The notes: generated by a model from the letters alone, not told the origin. 64,000 nucleotides of DNA from Nocardia nova (GCF_002933465.1 NZ_PSZE01000007.1:236740-300739); one strand, 5' to 3'; positions 1 through 12,572 are shown, numbered from the stretch's first letter. Made by a program: numbers and translations.

Positions 1-1674
1 GCCGACCATGGTCAGCGCGCGTTCGGTGGCGACGCGCACCGCGCCCCACCGGGTACTGGCTGCCGATTGCGACATCGTCAGCGCATCGTCGACGGCCAGG
101 CTGCCGCTGTCGTGCAGGGCGAGGGCCGCCAGCCCCTGCACCATGGAGCCGCTGGGCAACATCATCACCTCGCGCCACCCGTCCCGGGCGGCCATACCGA
201 TCGCCACCAGCTCCGGCGCGGGCAGCGCCCCGTTAGGCAGCACCAGCACCTCCCGCTGCGGCATCGCGCGAATGGTGGCCAGCAGCCGGTCGGCGGTCAC
301 CGCACCGGTGAGCACGACCGCCCCGGAGTCCTCGAACAACCGCACCGCCCCGGCGCCGGTGGCGATCGCGAGAATGCCTCGATCGGACTGTCCTTGCGCG
401 GCAACGGACGTGCCGAACAACCCCTCGATCCGGATGTTGCCGAGGGCGCCGGCGGCGAGGCCCGCCTCCACCGCGGCACCGGCATCGGCGCAATGCACGT
501 GCGCCGACCAGCTGCCCTCGCCGTCGCCTACGACGACCACCGAATCTCCGAGCGCGGCAAGGGCGCGACGCAGCCGGTCGATACGCGCCGGATCGGTCTC
601 GCCGATCCGGTACATGACCTCGTACTGCGGCACGCTCGGCCGATTCCGCCGGCCGGACTCCTCACCGGCGCGCCGGACCGCCTCCGTGCCGGATTCACTC
701 GGCGGCGAGATCACCGGCAGCACAGCATCTTTCGTTTGCGACCGGGTACTCGTGAGGTGCGCGCGATCGAAGCGCGCCGGTACCCCGCGACTCGCGACGG
801 AACCGTCGCCGGCGAGCGCATCCGGCCGGGCGCCCTCGGGACGCTTCGGCGAATCCGCCTGCGCCGCGGTGTCGTTCGCCCGCCCGGTGGGTGAGTCGTC
901 ACGGGGAGCATCGCGTCGCATCGGCCCGGCGGCCCGCCGCGCAGGGGCGGAATCGGTCACCCGGTAGACCGGACGGGCGGGCGCGCTCCCGGTGCACACC
1001 TCCACCAGGGCGTCCAGCAGTACCAGCAGCCCGCGCGCCCCGGCATCGACCACACCGGCCGCACGCAACACGACCAGTTGCGACGGTGTCTCACCGAGCG
1101 CCTTCACCGCGCCGTCGGCGGCGGCGACGGCCACCGCCGCGACCGCCGCCTCCGCACAGTCCTCGGCGCGGTCCGCGGCCGCCTCCAGCACGGTGAGCAT
1201 GGTGCCCTCGACCGGTTCGCTCAGCGATTCCCGGACCAGTACCGCCGCCCGGCGCAACGCGTTACGCAGCGTGGCCGCGGTGAGACCGTCGCGATCGGCG
1301 GATTCGGCCAGCCCCCGCAGGACCTGCGACAGGATGATGCCCGAATTCCCGCACGCCGCGGCGGTCGCGGCCCGGGCCATGGCTCCGAGCAGACCGGCGG
1401 CATCGTCAGGCAGATCGGCCGGGTCGGGCGCATCGGCGGCGGGCACATCGGCGGCGGGTACATCAGCGGCGGGCACATCGGCGGCGCCGGGTATCTCCGT
1501 CGCGGCGAGCGCGGCGCGCATGGTGATGAGTAGATTGGTTCCGGTGTCGGAATCGGCCACCGGGAAGACGTTCAGCGCGTTGATCTCCTCGCGATGGGCG
1601 AGCAGGTGTTCCACACACAGCGCACCCCATTGCCGCAGTGCGGCCGCATCGAGCCTCTCCCGGACCCCGCGCAC
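1..1674 (-). CDS. DAK2-domain kinase family protein (FakA/YloV-like), 3' end off the window
   Basis: The reverse-strand frame stays open to the window edge, giving 558 residues without a stop, so the C-terminus is missing. The N-terminal DAK2 (DhaL-type) domain carries the nucleotide/Mg motif NVFPVADSDTGTN near residues 35-47. The C-terminal half, from about residue 340, begins QYEVMYRIGE and matches the second domain of this family. Relatives bind ATP and phosphorylate fatty acids with a DegV-type partner; whether this one does is inference. A Thr/Ser/Arg-rich linker (roughly residues 240-330) joins the domains. GTG at 1674 was chosen because GGAAGG lies 8 bases upstream; GTG at 1737 is an alternative. 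It matches Rv2974c by position and is divergent from rpmB. Confidence 0.85.
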   Translation of the reverse strand, partial: MRGVRERLDAAALRQWGALCVEHLLAHREEINALNVFPVADSDTGTNLLITMRAALAATEIPGAADVPAADVPAADVPAADAPDPADLPDDAAGLLGAMARAATAAACGNSGIILSQVLRGLAESADRDGLTAATLRNALRRAAVLVRESLSEPVEGTMLTVLEAAADRAEDCAEAAVAAVAVAAADGAVKALGETPSQLVVLRAAGVVDAGARGLLVLLDALVEVCTGSAPARPVYRVTDSAPARRAAGPMRRDAPRDDSPTGRANDTAAQADSPKRPEGARPDALAGDGSVASRGVPARFDRAHLTSTRSQTKDAVLPVISPPSESGTEAVRRAGEESGRRNRPSVPQYEVMYRIGETDPARIDRLRRALAALGDSVVVVGDGEGSWSAHVHCADAGAAVEAGLAAGALGNIRIEGLFGTSVAAQGQSDRGILAIATGAGAVRLFEDSGAVVLTGAVTADRLLATIRAMPQREVLVLPNGALPAPELVAIGMAARDGWREVMMLPSGSMVQGLAALALHDSGSLAVDDALTMSQSAASTRWGAVRVATERALTMVG

Positions 1675-1998
1675 GTCACCGTCCTTCCCGCCACCGCGAT
1701 CACACCGTCGAATCCGCCAGCCAGGGTAGTCGTCCACACCGACAGCCTCGACACGCGAAGCCCGGTACGGACGGGGATCCGGCGGCGAAGACGAGGCGGC
1801 CGCGGATCGGTGCGCGCGGCGAGCCCCGGGGCGATTGGACATCGAATACGACCGGCCGCTACTCTTGCAGGGTTGCCTCACGCGGCCGCTGCCCGGTCGC
1901 GTTGACCGGCGGTAGCGCTGGTAGGCATTGAGGATAAAGTTTCCGGACAGGCTGTCTCCCCGACAGCGGTCCCCCATGACATGAAGGAGCTCGCGACT
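1675..1998. other. Divergent intergenic region between the DAK2 gene and rpmB
   Basis: This 324-base stretch has no convincing gene. It must hold the promoters of the two divergent genes, but I could not assign clear -35/-10 boxes. An imperfect inverted repeat GGACAGGCTGTCTCC lies at about 1946-1960, just before the rpmB ribosome-binding site. Confidence 0.4.
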
Positions 1999-2190
1999 AT
2001 GGCTGCCGTCTGCGACGTCTGCGCCAAGGGCCCCGGCTTCGGTAAGTCGGTTTCGCACTCGCACCGGCGCACCAACCGTCGCTGGAACCCGAACATCCAG
2101 ACCGTTCGTGCGCAGGTTGCCCCCGGCAACACCCGCCGCATGAACGTCTGCACCTCCTGCCTGAAGGCCGGAAAGGTTGTTCGCGGCTGA
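1999..2190 (+). CDS. rpmB: 50S ribosomal protein L28 (zinc-binding form)
   Basis: This 63-residue protein begins [15 protein letters not shown] and contains the L28 signature [13 protein letters not shown]. It is a structural component of the large ribosomal subunit. Two CxxC pairs (CDVC near residue 5 and CTSC near residue 52) make it the zinc-ribbon (C+) form. ATG at 1999 was chosen over the in-frame ATG at 1981 because AAGGAG at 1984-1989 sits 9 bases upstream and the family begins MAAVCDV. Actinobacteria often have a second, cysteine-free, zinc-starvation paralogue; none is seen here. Confidence 0.97.
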   Translation: MAAVCDVCAKGPGFGKSVSHSHRRTNRRWNPNIQTVRAQVAPGNTRRMNVCTSCLKAGKVVRG

Positions 2191-2206
2191 GCTGCGTAGA
2201 CATCTT

Positions 2207-2244
2207 CAACGCCCCGGCGCACCCACAGGGTGACCGGGGCGTTG
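2207..2244 (+). terminator. rpmB terminator
   Basis: An 11-bp perfect stem (CAACGCCCCGG / CCGGGGCGTTG) with a 16-base loop starts 16 bases after the rpmB stop. No strong T-run follows, as is usual in high-GC actinobacteria. Confidence 0.75.
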
Positions 2245-2287
2245 TCATGTGGTCACTCGGCGTCATATGGTCACCCGGTGCGACGCG

Positions 2288-2845
2288 ATGGTGAACCCGC
2301 ACCGTCCACGGATCGCGTCGGCGTCCACCGAATACGCCCGTGACCTGGCGATCTGCCATATCGAATCGTGGCGTGAGGCCTACCGCGGCCTGGTGCCCGA
2401 CCACGTGCTCGCCGCCTTCGACGTCGACCGCCGCACCGCCCGGTGGGCCGCGCTCATCGACTCGATCGACGAGAGCGCGACGACCGATCGAACGGCCCAC
2501 ACCATCGTGCTGGCCGTCGACGACACCCGCGCCCCCGGCGACCGCGTCCTCGGATTCGCACACGCCGGCCCGCCTCGCGACGAACCGCGCGTCGCCGATC
2601 GGGAACTGTATGCGCTCTATGTCCGGGCCGACCGATATGGCACCGGAGTCGCACAGGAATTGCTGCGTGCGATTCTCCTCCCCGACACCGACACCGTGCT
2701 ATGGGTGTTCGAGGAGAATCCACGCGCCCGGAATTTCTATCGAAAGTTCGGATTCGCCGCCGACGAGGCCCGCCGAATCGAACCGTTCTCCCTGGCGAGC
2801 GAGATCCGGATGATCGCCCGCCGCCCGGTTACCGGGCGCCGTTGA
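2288..2845 (+). CDS. GNAT-family N-acetyltransferase
   Basis: This 185-residue protein has the GNAT fold. An early segment ICHIESWREAYRGLVP is typical of the subfamily, the acetyl-CoA-loop region is LYVRADRYGTGVAQELL (about residues 113-129), and the C-terminal strand/helix is ARNFYRKFGF. It would transfer an acetyl group from acetyl-CoA to an unknown amine. Start choices are ATG 2288, ATG 2267 and GTG 2249; none has a clear ribosome-binding site, and the later start avoids the rpmB terminator. Its last 17 bases overlap the convergent secreted-protein gene. Confidence 0.8.
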   Translation: MVNPHRPRIASASTEYARDLAICHIESWREAYRGLVPDHVLAAFDVDRRTARWAALIDSIDESATTDRTAHTIVLAVDDTRAPGDRVLGFAHAGPPRDEPRVADRELYALYVRADRYGTGVAQELLRAILLPDTDTVLWVFEENPRARNFYRKFGFAADEARRIEPFSLASEIRMIARRPVTGRR

Positions 2846-3107
2846 AGCAGTCGAGTCCGCCCTGTGCGCTGATGCTCTGGAAGATGCACAGACCGCGCGC
2901 ATTGACGTTGGACGACAGCGACGACGAACCCGTCTGCGGATCCCACAGGGCCAGCACCGGTCCCGCGTGCTGAGTGGTGGTGACCTCTTCCTGCGGGGTG
3001 GCCGGCTCCAGCGGCAGGCCGGCGGCCTGCGCTATCGCGGGTGCGCCGAGGACCGCCGCACCGGCGGCGACGGCGACTACGGCACCGCGCACGGATGTGA
3101 TCTGCAT
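2829..3107 (-). CDS. Small secreted protein of unknown function
   Basis: This 92-residue protein has a clear Sec signal peptide (hydrophobic core VVAVAAGAAVLGA, likely cleavage after AIAQA, about residue 28). The mature part is about 64 residues with two cysteines (GLCIFQ and GLDCFNG), possibly one disulphide. I recognise no family. AGGAG lies 7 bases before the ATG. The neighbours, ung and a GNAT gene, do not suggest a role. Confidence 0.7.
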   Translation of the reverse strand: MQITSVRGAVVAVAAGAAVLGAPAIAQAAGLPLEPATPQEEVTTTQHAGPVLALWDPQTGSSSLSSNVNARGLCIFQSISAQGGLDCFNGAR

Positions 3108-3145
3108 GCATCTGCTCCTGTTTCGCTCGAACTGTTACGCCGCGG

Positions 3146-3895
3146 TCAGGGCAAGCGCCAATCGACCGGGGCGGCCCCCAATGTACCGAGCAATTCGTTG
3201 GTGCGGGAGAAAGGCCTCGAACCGAAGAAACCGCGCGAGGCCGACAGCGGTGAGGGATGGGCGGATTCGATGATCGGGACATCGCCGAGCATCGGCTTCA
3301 ACGTCGAGGCGTCGCGGCCCCACAGAATCGCCACCAGCGGCTGCTCGCGGGCCACGAGCGCGCGAATTGCCTGCTCGGTCACCGCTTCCCAGCCCTTGCC
3401 CCGATGCGATGCGGGCCGGCCGGGCGAGACCGTCAGCACTCGGTTCAGCAGCAGCACACCCTGATCCGACCACGGCGAGAGGTCACCGCACGACGGAGTC
3501 GGATGGCCGAGATCGCGCGAATATTCGGAGAAGATGTTGGCCAGGCTGCGCGGTACCGGCGAAACATCCGGCGCCACCGAGAAACTCAAGCCCATCGCAT
3601 GACCGGGGGTCGGATACGGGTCCTGTCCGACGATCAGCACGCGCACCTTGTCGAAGGGGCGGGTGAAGGCGCGTAAGACGTTCTCTCCCTTGGGGAAGTA
3701 TCCGCGTCCGGCGGCATTTTCCGCCCGCAGGAACTCGCCCATCTCGGTGATCCGGTCGGTCACCGGTTCCAATGCCTCGGCCCAGCCCGTATCGATGATC
3801 TGCGGCAGTGGTTTCGCGCCCATGTCGGGAAAAGATAGTCGCCGCGGCTCGGCGTCGTCACGCCACCCACCCGGCGTCGCGTCATCGGGCCGCAC
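3146..3895 (-). CDS. ung: Uracil-DNA glycosylase, family 1
   Basis: Ung removes uracil from DNA to begin base-excision repair. The water-activating motif [11 protein letters not shown] and the DNA-intercalation loop [11 protein letters not shown] are both present, and the C-terminus ends DWRLP as in mycobacterial Ung. GTG 3895 is preceded by GGAGGGGGTG spanning the end of thiL and gives 249 residues. The family normally begins near [10 protein letters not shown], which would be ATG 3823 (225 residues, no clear ribosome-binding site), so the first 24 residues are uncertain. It follows thiL by two bases and is probably cotranscribed with it (Rv2976c position). Confidence 0.96.
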   Translation of the reverse strand: MRPDDATPGGWRDDAEPRRLSFPDMGAKPLPQIIDTGWAEALEPVTDRITEMGEFLRAENAAGRGYFPKGENVLRAFTRPFDKVRVLIVGQDPYPTPGHAMGLSFSVAPDVSPVPRSLANIFSEYSRDLGHPTPSCGDLSPWSDQGVLLLNRVLTVSPGRPASHRGKGWEAVTEQAIRALVAREQPLVAILWGRDASTLKPMLGDVPIIESAHPSPLSASRGFFGSRPFSRTNELLGTLGAAPVDWRLP

Positions 3896-3897
3896 CG

Positions 3898-4887
3898 TTA
3901 TTCACCCCCTCCGAACGACTCCCAGCCCAGCGGCCCCGACCACCGCGCTCCGTCGACGAAAACGCCGGAGCCGGTGCACACCCGGCCGATCGTCCGCCAG
4001 CCCGGCGGGATCGCGGTGCCGGCCCCGAAGGTGGCGACGAAGGCATGATCCTCACCGCCGGTGAGCACCCAGCCGAGCGGGTCGGCGTGCAGCGCGTCCG
4101 CGACCGGCGACAGCGCCGGATCCGCCACGGCCGCCGAGTCGACATCGACCGCCACACCGGAGGATTCGGCGATATGAGACAGATCCGCGAGCAGTCCGTC
4201 GGAGACATCGGTCATCGCGGTGATCTCCGTGGCGTCCGGCAGCTCCAGCACGGCCGAATACGGCGGCCGCGGAACCCGGTGGGCGGCAATCACATCGGCG
4301 AATCGCTCGGCGCCGGCAGCACCGGCCGACAGGGCCGCCAATCCGGCCGCCGACCAACCGAGCCGGCCGGCGACCGCGACGATATCGCCGTCGCGCGCCC
4401 CTGAGCGCAGCACTGCCCGACCTCGCGGATCACCGAACGCGGTCACCGAGATCACCACCTGGGGGCTGCGCACCACATCGCCCCCGGCGATCGATGCCCC
4501 GGCCCGCCGCGCCTCCACCCACATACCGTCGACCAACCCGTCGACGAACGTCACCGCCGTCTCGGCGGGACAGCCCAGCGCCACCACGAACGCGCTGGGC
4601 GCGGCACCCATCGCGACCACGTCGGCGGCGTTCTGCGCGATCGCCTTGGCCCCGATGTCCTCCGGACGCGACCAGTCCAGCCGGAAATGCCGATCCTGCA
4701 CGAGCATGTCCGTGCTGACCACGTATCGCCCGGCCGGGGCCGCCACCACCGCCGCATCGTCCCCGGGCCCCAGCTCGACGCCGCCACCGAACGAACGCCC
4801 GGCGTTCATCCGTTCGATCAGTGCGAATTCGCCCAGGTCGCGCACGGTGCGCGGGCCGTTCTCGGTGATGTCGCTCTCCTTCTCCAC
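3898..4887 (-). CDS. thiL: Thiamine-monophosphate kinase
   Basis: This 329-residue enzyme phosphorylates thiamine monophosphate to thiamine diphosphate with ATP, the last step of cofactor synthesis and needed by IlvB encoded 50 kb away. Family motifs are GPGDDAAVV (Mg/ATP binding, about residue 41), [23 protein letters not shown] and [13 protein letters not shown]. It is upstream of ung and likely in one transcript. No TPP riboswitch is visible in the 240 bases before it. Confidence 0.96.
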   Translation of the reverse strand: MEKESDITENGPRTVRDLGEFALIERMNAGRSFGGGVELGPGDDAAVVAAPAGRYVVSTDMLVQDRHFRLDWSRPEDIGAKAIAQNAADVVAMGAAPSAFVVALGCPAETAVTFVDGLVDGMWVEARRAGASIAGGDVVRSPQVVISVTAFGDPRGRAVLRSGARDGDIVAVAGRLGWSAAGLAALSAGAAGAERFADVIAAHRVPRPPYSAVLELPDATEITAMTDVSDGLLADLSHIAESSGVAVDVDSAAVADPALSPVADALHADPLGWVLTGGEDHAFVATFGAGTAIPPGWRTIGRVCTGSGVFVDGARWSGPLGWESFGGGE

Positions 4888-5128
4888 ACCCGGTCATGTC
4901 ACCGGGGACACCACACTCCGACGCTACCCTGTGCCTGGGCAGCGGCACCGGCCCGCATCGGGGCGAGGTTGCCGAGACCGCGACGCAGCGGGTCCGGTTC
5001 GTCGGAGGTCGGCATCGGCCGGACGCCGCGGTATCGCGCCGGCGGCCGTTCGATACCCTCGAACACGCATTTGCGGACAATCAGCCAGGCGCGACGCCCT
5101 GCCCGGCACGAGTGGAGACGAATCCCGG

Positions 5129-5890
5129 ATGAGTAGCGAGACGGACCGGCCGACGGCGGACACTCCGCAGCCCGACCGACCGGAGTCCGCGCCCGGCCTT
5201 CCGGCCGCGGCCGACCGCACGGACGCGGATGCGGCCGAGTCTTCCGAGTCGCAGTCGGCCGAGTCCGAGCCCACCGAGCGCGGCGATTCCGACCGCGACG
5301 CCTCGTCGGACATCGAGACCGCCGCCGAGCAGGCCTCCGACGACTCCGGCCCGCAACTGCATCCAGCGCTGATCGCGACCGCCGTCGCACTTCCGGTAGC
5401 GCTGATTGTCGTCGTCCTCGTCATCGCGGCCATGTCCCGACAATCCGCCGGTCGCGAGCCGCTGGCGCTGGGTTCGGTACCGGCGCCCGCCGCGTCGAGC
5501 CAGGATTGCACCACCCTGCTGGCCGCACTGCCGGCGTCACTCGGCGACGACTACACCACCTCCGAACTCGCCCAACCGGCTCCGCCCGCGACCGCGGCCT
5601 GGCAGTTGCCGGGCGGCGGTGATCCGATCGTGCTGCGCTGCGGCCTGGACCGGCCACTGGAATTCAACACGGCGTCCGCCCTGCAGGTGGTCAACGGCGT
5701 GAACTGGTTCGAGGTGCGCGATCAGACCAGCGGCGTGACCTCGGGCACCTGGTACGCGGTGGACCGCGGCACCTATATCGCCGTGACCATGCCTGCCAAG
5801 GCGGGTCCCTCTCCGCTGCAGGAGATTTCGAATACGATCGTCAAGACCGTGCCGGCGAAGCCACTCGATCCGAACCCTGTTCCGAACTGA
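5129..5890 (+). CDS. DUF3515 family membrane-anchored protein
   Basis: This 253-residue protein has an acidic, Ser/Glu/Asp-rich cytoplasmic N-terminus (about residues 1-75), one transmembrane helix (LIATAVALPVALIVVVLVIAAM, about residues 80-100, written here in two overlapping reads) and an exported domain. The extracytoplasmic part has the DUF3515 layout with cysteines at SSQDCTTLL and VLRCGLDR, probably disulphide-linked. It matches Rv2979c/Rv2980 by position. ATG 5129 was chosen because the family has a short N-terminus and GGAG lies 12 bases upstream. Function is unknown; envelope location is inferred from the helix. Confidence 0.8.
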   Translation: MSSETDRPTADTPQPDRPESAPGLPAAADRTDADAAESSESQSAESEPTERGDSDRDASSDIETAAEQASDDSGPQLHPALIATAVALPVALIVVVLVIAAMSRQSAGREPLALGSVPAPAASSQDCTTLLAALPASLGDDYTTSELAQPAPPATAAWQLPGGGDPIVLRCGLDRPLEFNTASALQVVNGVNWFEVRDQTSGVTSGTWYAVDRGTYIAVTMPAKAGPSPLQEISNTIVKTVPAKPLDPNPVPN

Positions 5891-5990
5891 AAGCCGTTGC
5901 CGCACAGGACGGCCGGGACGCCGCCGGCGGCGCCCCGGATCAGGCGCGAGGCAGGCGGGCCCGGCCGGTGCTCAGATCTATCTCCGCCTC

Positions 5991-6022
5991 ACCGGGAGTC
6001 CCGTCCCCTGGACTCTCCCGGT
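5991..6022 (+). terminator. Terminator after the DUF3515 gene
   Basis: The stem ACCGGGAGTCC / GGACTCTCCCGGT with a two-base bulge forms about 100 bases beyond the stop. It may also end the convergent ddl transcript. Confidence 0.5.
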
Positions 6023-6125
6023 GCATGGGAATTCGGCGAAGGCGACCGCGATGATCAGCAGCGCCAACCCGGGCAGAGTCATCGCGAGCATCACCCCAGC
6101 CAGATTACGCGGGCCGCGCCGCCGC

Positions 6126-7244
6126 TCAGCGCAGTCCGGTGCCCCGGCTCAGTGCCGTCTCGATCAAGGTGGTGATCAGGGTGCGATTGTCGATTCCGGT
6201 GGCATCCCACATGCGCGGATACATGGAGATGGAGGTGAATCCGGGCAAGGTGTTGATCTCGTTGATCACCGGTCCGGATTCGGTGACGAAGAAGTCGACC
6301 CGAGCCAGACCCTGGCAGTCCAGCGCCCGGAACGCCCGCACCGAGAGCTCCCGGATCTGTTGCGACATATCGTCGTCCAGCTTGGCCGGAATATCGAACT
6401 CGCACACATCGTCGAGGTACTTGGTGTCGAAATCGTAGAATTGCGGTGCGCCGGAAGCGGTTTCGCTCTCGGTAACGTCGTCGCCCGGCATGCGGATTTC
6501 GGCGATCACGCTGGCCTGCACCCGGCCGTCCGGGAATTCCAGTACCCCGCACTCGACTTCGCGGCCGACGATGGCGGCTTCCACGATCACCTTCGGATCG
6601 TGCAGGCGGGCCGCGGCGATCGCCGAATCGAGATCGATCCAGTCCTCCACCTTGGTGATGCCGATCGAGGAACCCCCGCGCGCGGGTTTGACGAACACGG
6701 GCAGGCCGAGCCGGTCCCGGTCGGCCTCGCTCACGGTATCGGTACCGGGGCGCAGCACCACCTGCGTGCCGACCGGAAGTCCTTCCGCGGCAAGCAGTTT
6801 CTTGGTGAACTCCTTGTCCATGCCGGTGGCGCTGGCCAGCACGCCGGGGCCCACGTAGGGCACACCCGCCAGCTCCAGCAGCCCCTGCAGGGTGCCGTCC
6901 TCACCCCACGGCCCGTGCAGTACCGGGAACACCACGTCGACCACGCCGAGCACCGCTTCGGCGCCGTCGAGCGCGACCAGGGCGCCTGAGCGGCTCGGAT
7001 CGGCGGCCAGGGTCAGCACGGTGCCGGTCGAGTCGACCGTGGGCAGGGCGCGTTCGCGGATGGCGAGTGCGCGCGCATCGGCGCCGCTGAGGACCCAGGC
7101 GCCCTCGCGGGTGATGCCGATGGGCACCGCTTCGTAGCGTTCGGGATCCAGGTTGGTCAGCACCATGCCGGCCGAAACGCACGACACCGCGTGCTCGTTG
7201 CTGCGGCCACCGAACACCACCGCAACCCTGATCCGGTTTGTCAT
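6126..7244 (-). CDS. ddl: D-alanine--D-alanine ligase
   Basis: Ddl joins two D-alanines for the peptidoglycan stem peptide and is a known target of D-cycloserine. The 372-residue protein has the ATP-grasp arrangement: [17 protein letters not shown] at the N-terminus, [23 protein letters not shown] (named in parts: [14 protein letters not shown]), [12 protein letters not shown], and the C-terminal [11 protein letters not shown] metal site. ATG 7244 ([13 protein letters not shown]) fits the family; the frame extends upstream to 7343 without support. It follows gpsA by 34 bases on the same strand, so the two are probably an operon, as in M. tuberculosis. Confidence 0.96.
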   Translation of the reverse strand: MTNRIRVAVVFGGRSNEHAVSCVSAGMVLTNLDPERYEAVPIGITREGAWVLSGADARALAIRERALPTVDSTGTVLTLAADPSRSGALVALDGAEAVLGVVDVVFPVLHGPWGEDGTLQGLLELAGVPYVGPGVLASATGMDKEFTKKLLAAEGLPVGTQVVLRPGTDTVSEADRDRLGLPVFVKPARGGSSIGITKVEDWIDLDSAIAAARLHDPKVIVEAAIVGREVECGVLEFPDGRVQASVIAEIRMPGDDVTESETASGAPQFYDFDTKYLDDVCEFDIPAKLDDDMSQQIRELSVRAFRALDCQGLARVDFFVTESGPVINEINTLPGFTSISMYPRMWDATGIDNRTLITTLIETALSRGTGLR

Positions 7245-7278
7245 AGTCCGAACCGTACCCCGGCCGGACCGAAATGAT

Positions 7279-8274
7279 TCATTCCGGTTTGATCCGCCGA
7301 CCGAGTAATTGCCCGACGGCATCGGAAACCGAGAGCCCCTCATGACAGACCTGGTGCACCGCGGTGGTCAGCGGCATCTCCACATGGTGGGTCTCGGCCA
7401 GCGCGCGGATCGAGGTACAGGACTTCACGCCCTCCGCGACCTGCCCGTGCGTCGCGTCCTGCGCGGCCCGCATCGACCCGCCCGCACCCAGCACATGGCC
7501 GAAGGACCGGTTACGCGACAGCGGCGAGGTGCAGGTTGCCACCAGATCGCCCACCCCGGCCAGACCCGCGAACGTGACCGGATTCGCACCCAGGGCCACA
7601 CCCAGTCGAATGATCTCGGCGAGCCCGCGGGTGATGAGACTGGCGACGGAATTGTCGCCCAGTCCCATGCCCGCGGCGATCCCGCAGGCCAGCGCGATCA
7701 CGTTCTTGCACGCGCCGCCGATCTCGCAGCCGATCACGTCGGTGTTGGTGTAGGGCCGGAAATAGCCGGTGGCGCAGGAATGCTGCACCGCCTCCGCACG
7801 GGCGGCATCGGAGCAGGCGACCACGGAGGCGGCCGGCTGTTCGGCGGCGATCTCGCGGGCCAGATTCGGGCCCGACAGCACCGCGATGCGCCCGGGATCC
7901 GCACCGGTCACCTCCGCGATGACCTCGCTCATCCGCATCAGGGTTCCGGTTTCGATGCCCTTGGCCAGACTCAGCAGCGTCGCGTCGGAGCGGATGGCCG
8001 CGCGCCACTGCGCGAGATTGGGACGCAAGGACTGGGACGGGACCGCCAGCACGACGATGTCCGCGGCGTCGAGGGCCACCCGGAAATCGTCGGTCGCCGC
8101 GATCCCGTCGAGCCACACGTCGGGCAGATAGCCAGGGTTACGGTGCTCGGTCGCCACGGCCTTCGCGATCTCGGACCGTCGCGCCCACATCGTGACCTCG
8201 GTACCCGCGTCGTTGAGCACTTTCGCGAATGCGGTACCCCAGGATCCCGCACCCATCACTGCCGCCCTCGTCAT
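7279..8274 (-). CDS. gpsA: NAD(P)-dependent glycerol-3-phosphate dehydrogenase
   Basis: This 331-residue enzyme reduces dihydroxyacetone phosphate to sn-glycerol-3-phosphate for phospholipid synthesis. The Rossmann motif [14 protein letters not shown] is at the N-terminus. [16 protein letters not shown] and [15 protein letters not shown] (with the catalytic lysine) follow, and the C-terminus has the conserved SRNRSFG region. ATG 8274 starts just before the Rossmann strand. The longer open frame upstream runs antisense to fbiD and is not coding. It precedes ddl in the same direction. Confidence 0.96.
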   Translation of the reverse strand: MTRAAVMGAGSWGTAFAKVLNDAGTEVTMWARRSEIAKAVATEHRNPGYLPDVWLDGIAATDDFRVALDAADIVVLAVPSQSLRPNLAQWRAAIRSDATLLSLAKGIETGTLMRMSEVIAEVTGADPGRIAVLSGPNLAREIAAEQPAASVVACSDAARAEAVQHSCATGYFRPYTNTDVIGCEIGGACKNVIALACGIAAGMGLGDNSVASLITRGLAEIIRLGVALGANPVTFAGLAGVGDLVATCTSPLSRNRSFGHVLGAGGSMRAAQDATHGQVAEGVKSCTSIRALAETHHVEMPLTTAVHQVCHEGLSVSDAVGQLLGRRIKPE

Positions 8275-8385
8275 CGTTTCAATATGCCACTCGCCGCCGC
8301 GCGAGTATCCGGTACTCGGGGTTCGCGTGTTCGATGGGTCACTGCTCGCAGCCTGCGGCCACCCGGGACGTGCGACCATGAACGC

Positions 8386-9183
8386 ATGCGTCCGGATGCC
8401 GTCCACGCCGTGATCGCGGTCAAGCACCTCGACCGAGCCAAGAGCCGACTCGCCGACCGATTGCCGGCCGGTGAACGCTCGCGGCTGGTGCTGGCCATGC
8501 TGTCGGATACGGTCGCCGCTGCCCTGGCCGCCGGACTGGGCTCGGTCACAGTGGTGACACCCGACCAGCGCGTCGCGACGGTCGTGCGCGAGCTCGGTGC
8601 GACGGTCCATCCGGACCCGTCCGCGACAGCCCTCGCCGGTACGCCGGCGCCCACCGATCCCGCACGGCCTCTCGCGGACACCGACGGCCTGAACACCGCA
8701 TTGGCATCCGCCGCCGCGGCCGTGCGCGAGCGCCACGGCGCCGTCGATCTGCTTGCGCTGCAGGCCGATCTGCCGGCCGTGCACCCCGAGGAGCTGCGGT
8801 CGATGCTCGCCGCCGCACCGGCCACCGGTCGCTCCGTGATCGTCGACCACACCGGCCGGGGCACCGCGGCCCTGCTCGTCCGCACGGCGGCCCACACCCA
8901 CGCGCCGGATTCGCTCGCACTGTCCGCGGCGGCCGATTCCGCGCCCCTGATGCCCCGCTTCGGAGCTGATTCCGCGCGCCGGCACCGGGAATCGGGTGCG
9001 GTCGACGTGGCCGGCCACTGGCCAGGTCTGCGCCTGGACGTCGACACCGCCGAGGATCTCGACCGCGCGCTGTCGCTCGGCGTCGGCACGGCCACCGCGG
9101 CGCTGGTGCGCGACATCGGCTGGCCGGTAGGTGTTCACGAGAACCTCATACGGAGGTGCGCCGCACCGTCACATGTGTGCTAG
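8386..9183 (+). CDS. fbiD: Phosphoenolpyruvate (2-phospholactate) guanylyltransferase, F420 biosynthesis
   Basis: FbiD/CofC transfers GMP to phosphoenolpyruvate (in mycobacteria) to make the activated precursor of coenzyme F420. The 265-residue protein starts [16 protein letters not shown], the nucleotidyltransferase glycine/lysine signature. It then has [26 protein letters not shown] and a C-terminal [17 protein letters not shown] 8386 fits the family start. It is divergent from gpsA and upstream of ppk, the Rv2983 position. Two PPOX-fold genes in this window (16499, 30648) could be F420 users, which is inference. Confidence 0.93.
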   Translation: MRPDAVHAVIAVKHLDRAKSRLADRLPAGERSRLVLAMLSDTVAAALAAGLGSVTVVTPDQRVATVVRELGATVHPDPSATALAGTPAPTDPARPLADTDGLNTALASAAAAVRERHGAVDLLALQADLPAVHPEELRSMLAAAPATGRSVIVDHTGRGTAALLVRTAAHTHAPDSLALSAAADSAPLMPRFGADSARRHRESGAVDVAGHWPGLRLDVDTAEDLDRALSLGVGTATAALVRDIGWPVGVHENLIRRCAAPSHVC

Positions 9184-9260
9184 ATGATCGCCAGGCCTCT
9201 ATGAGAGGGCGCACAACGGTGGTGTCGGGCACGACGCCACCCGAGCCGTAAGGAATGATC

Positions 9261-11467
<2,207 letters not shown>

Positions 11468-11471
<4 letters not shown>

Positions 11472-12517
11472 AATCCTCGGCGACACGAGATTTCGATCGA
11501 TCGCCGGAGGACGGCGACACCGCCCTCGATCGCCTCGGCGACGCCGGTGGTTCGATCAGCGACGACGAGGCGGGTACAGGTGACGGCAGCTCGGGCGACA
11601 CCATCTCGGATCCGCGGGTGACCGCCAACATCATCGCCGCCGGCGCCGTGGTGTGGCGGCGGCCTCGCAGCGGCGGTCCGGTCGAGGTCGCCCTCGTGCA
11701 CCGGCCGAAATACGACGATTGGTCGCTGCCCAAAGGAAAGCTCGACCCGGGCGAAACCGCAATGGTCGCGGCCGTACGCGAAGTCACCGAAGAAACCGGC
11801 CTGAACTGCCGTCTGGGCCGCTATCTCGGTCGGGTCACATATCCGGTACCCGGACATCGCAAACTCAAGCGTGTCGACTATTGGGCGGCCACACCCGTCG
11901 GCGGCGAGTTCGTCACGAATGCTGAAGTCGACCAGCTGCGGTGGCATCGGGTGGACCGGGTGATGGACCAACTCTCCTACCCGATGGATCGCCGAATCAT
12001 CCGCAATTTCCTGCGTGTGCCGCCCGATACCGCGACCCTGGTGCTGGTGCGGCATGCGAAAGCGGGCCGCCGCGACCGATTCACCGGCCCCGACGACGAA
12101 CGGCCACTGGAAAAGGCCGGTCGCGCACAGGTCGAGGTGCTGACGCCGAATCTGCTCGCCTTCGGGCCGGGAGCGGTCCATTCGGCGCCTCCGCTGCGCT
12201 GTGTGCAGACCGTCGCGCCGGTCGCCGAGGCCCTCGGCCTCGATATCACCCGCGAGCCGCTGCTGTCGGAAAGCGGTTATGCCGCAGCGCCGCAGGCCGG
12301 TGTGGCTCGGCTGCGGGAACTGGTCTCCCCCGACGTCGTTCCGCTCGTGTGCAGTCAGGGCAAGGTCATTCCGGATCTGCTGCAATGCTGGGCGGACGAC
12401 GACGGTCTCACCCTGCCGCCGGCCCGAAACCGCAAGGGCAGCGTATGGGTGCTGTCGATCGCCGACGGACGGCTGGTCGCCGCCGATCATCTCGATCGGT
12501 CCCTGCGTACCCACTGA
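11468..12517 (+). CDS. mutT1: Two-domain NUDIX/histidine-phosphatase hydrolase MutT1
   Basis: This 349-residue protein joins an N-terminal NUDIX domain (box [20 protein letters not shown], about residues 94-113) to a C-terminal phosphoglycerate-mutase-like histidine phosphatase (LVRHAKAG, near residue 195). Mycobacterial MutT1 cleaves 8-oxo-dGTP/8-oxo-GTP and diadenosine polyphosphates, cleaning the nucleotide pool. GTG 11468 overlaps the ppk stop (GTGA) and gives a slightly longer acidic N-terminus (about 50 residues) than usual. The order ppk-mutT1 is conserved (Rv2984-Rv2985). Confidence 0.94.
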
Positions 12518-12538
12518 ATCCGAGAACACACGGTCGAG

Positions 12539-12572
12539 CCCGACAACGCATCGAACCCGACAACGCATCGAA
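12539..12572. repeat. Two tandem copies of a 17-bp repeat
   Basis: CCCGACAACGCATCGAA occurs twice in direct succession, followed by a degraded third copy (CTCGAAAACGCAATGA). It lies between the mutT1 stop and the terminator shared with hupB. No function is apparent; slippage is the likely origin. Confidence 0.8.

Noticed and set aside
3824..3895. The first 24 residues of Ung as a functional extension
   Set aside because: A ribosome-binding site supports GTG 3895, but the residues ([19 protein letters not shown]) match nothing in the family, so no targeting or regulatory role is claimed.
4220..5128. Long forward frame reaching into the DUF3515 gene
   Set aside because: It runs antisense to thiL with Ser/Thr/Pro/Arg-rich composition typical of the shadow frame; the real start is ATG 5129.
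5978..6094. Reverse frame of 38 codons starting MLAMTLPGLALLIIAVAF, with EIDLSTGRARLPRA in another frame just after
   Set aside because: It resembles the start and end of small actinobacterial membrane proteins, but it overlaps the terminator-like hairpin at 5991-6022 and lacks a clean ribosome-binding site, so at most it is a small remnant.
8275..9138. Reverse-strand extension of gpsA across fbiD
   Set aside because: The MGAGSWG Rossmann start is at ATG 8274 and the extension is antisense to fbiD.
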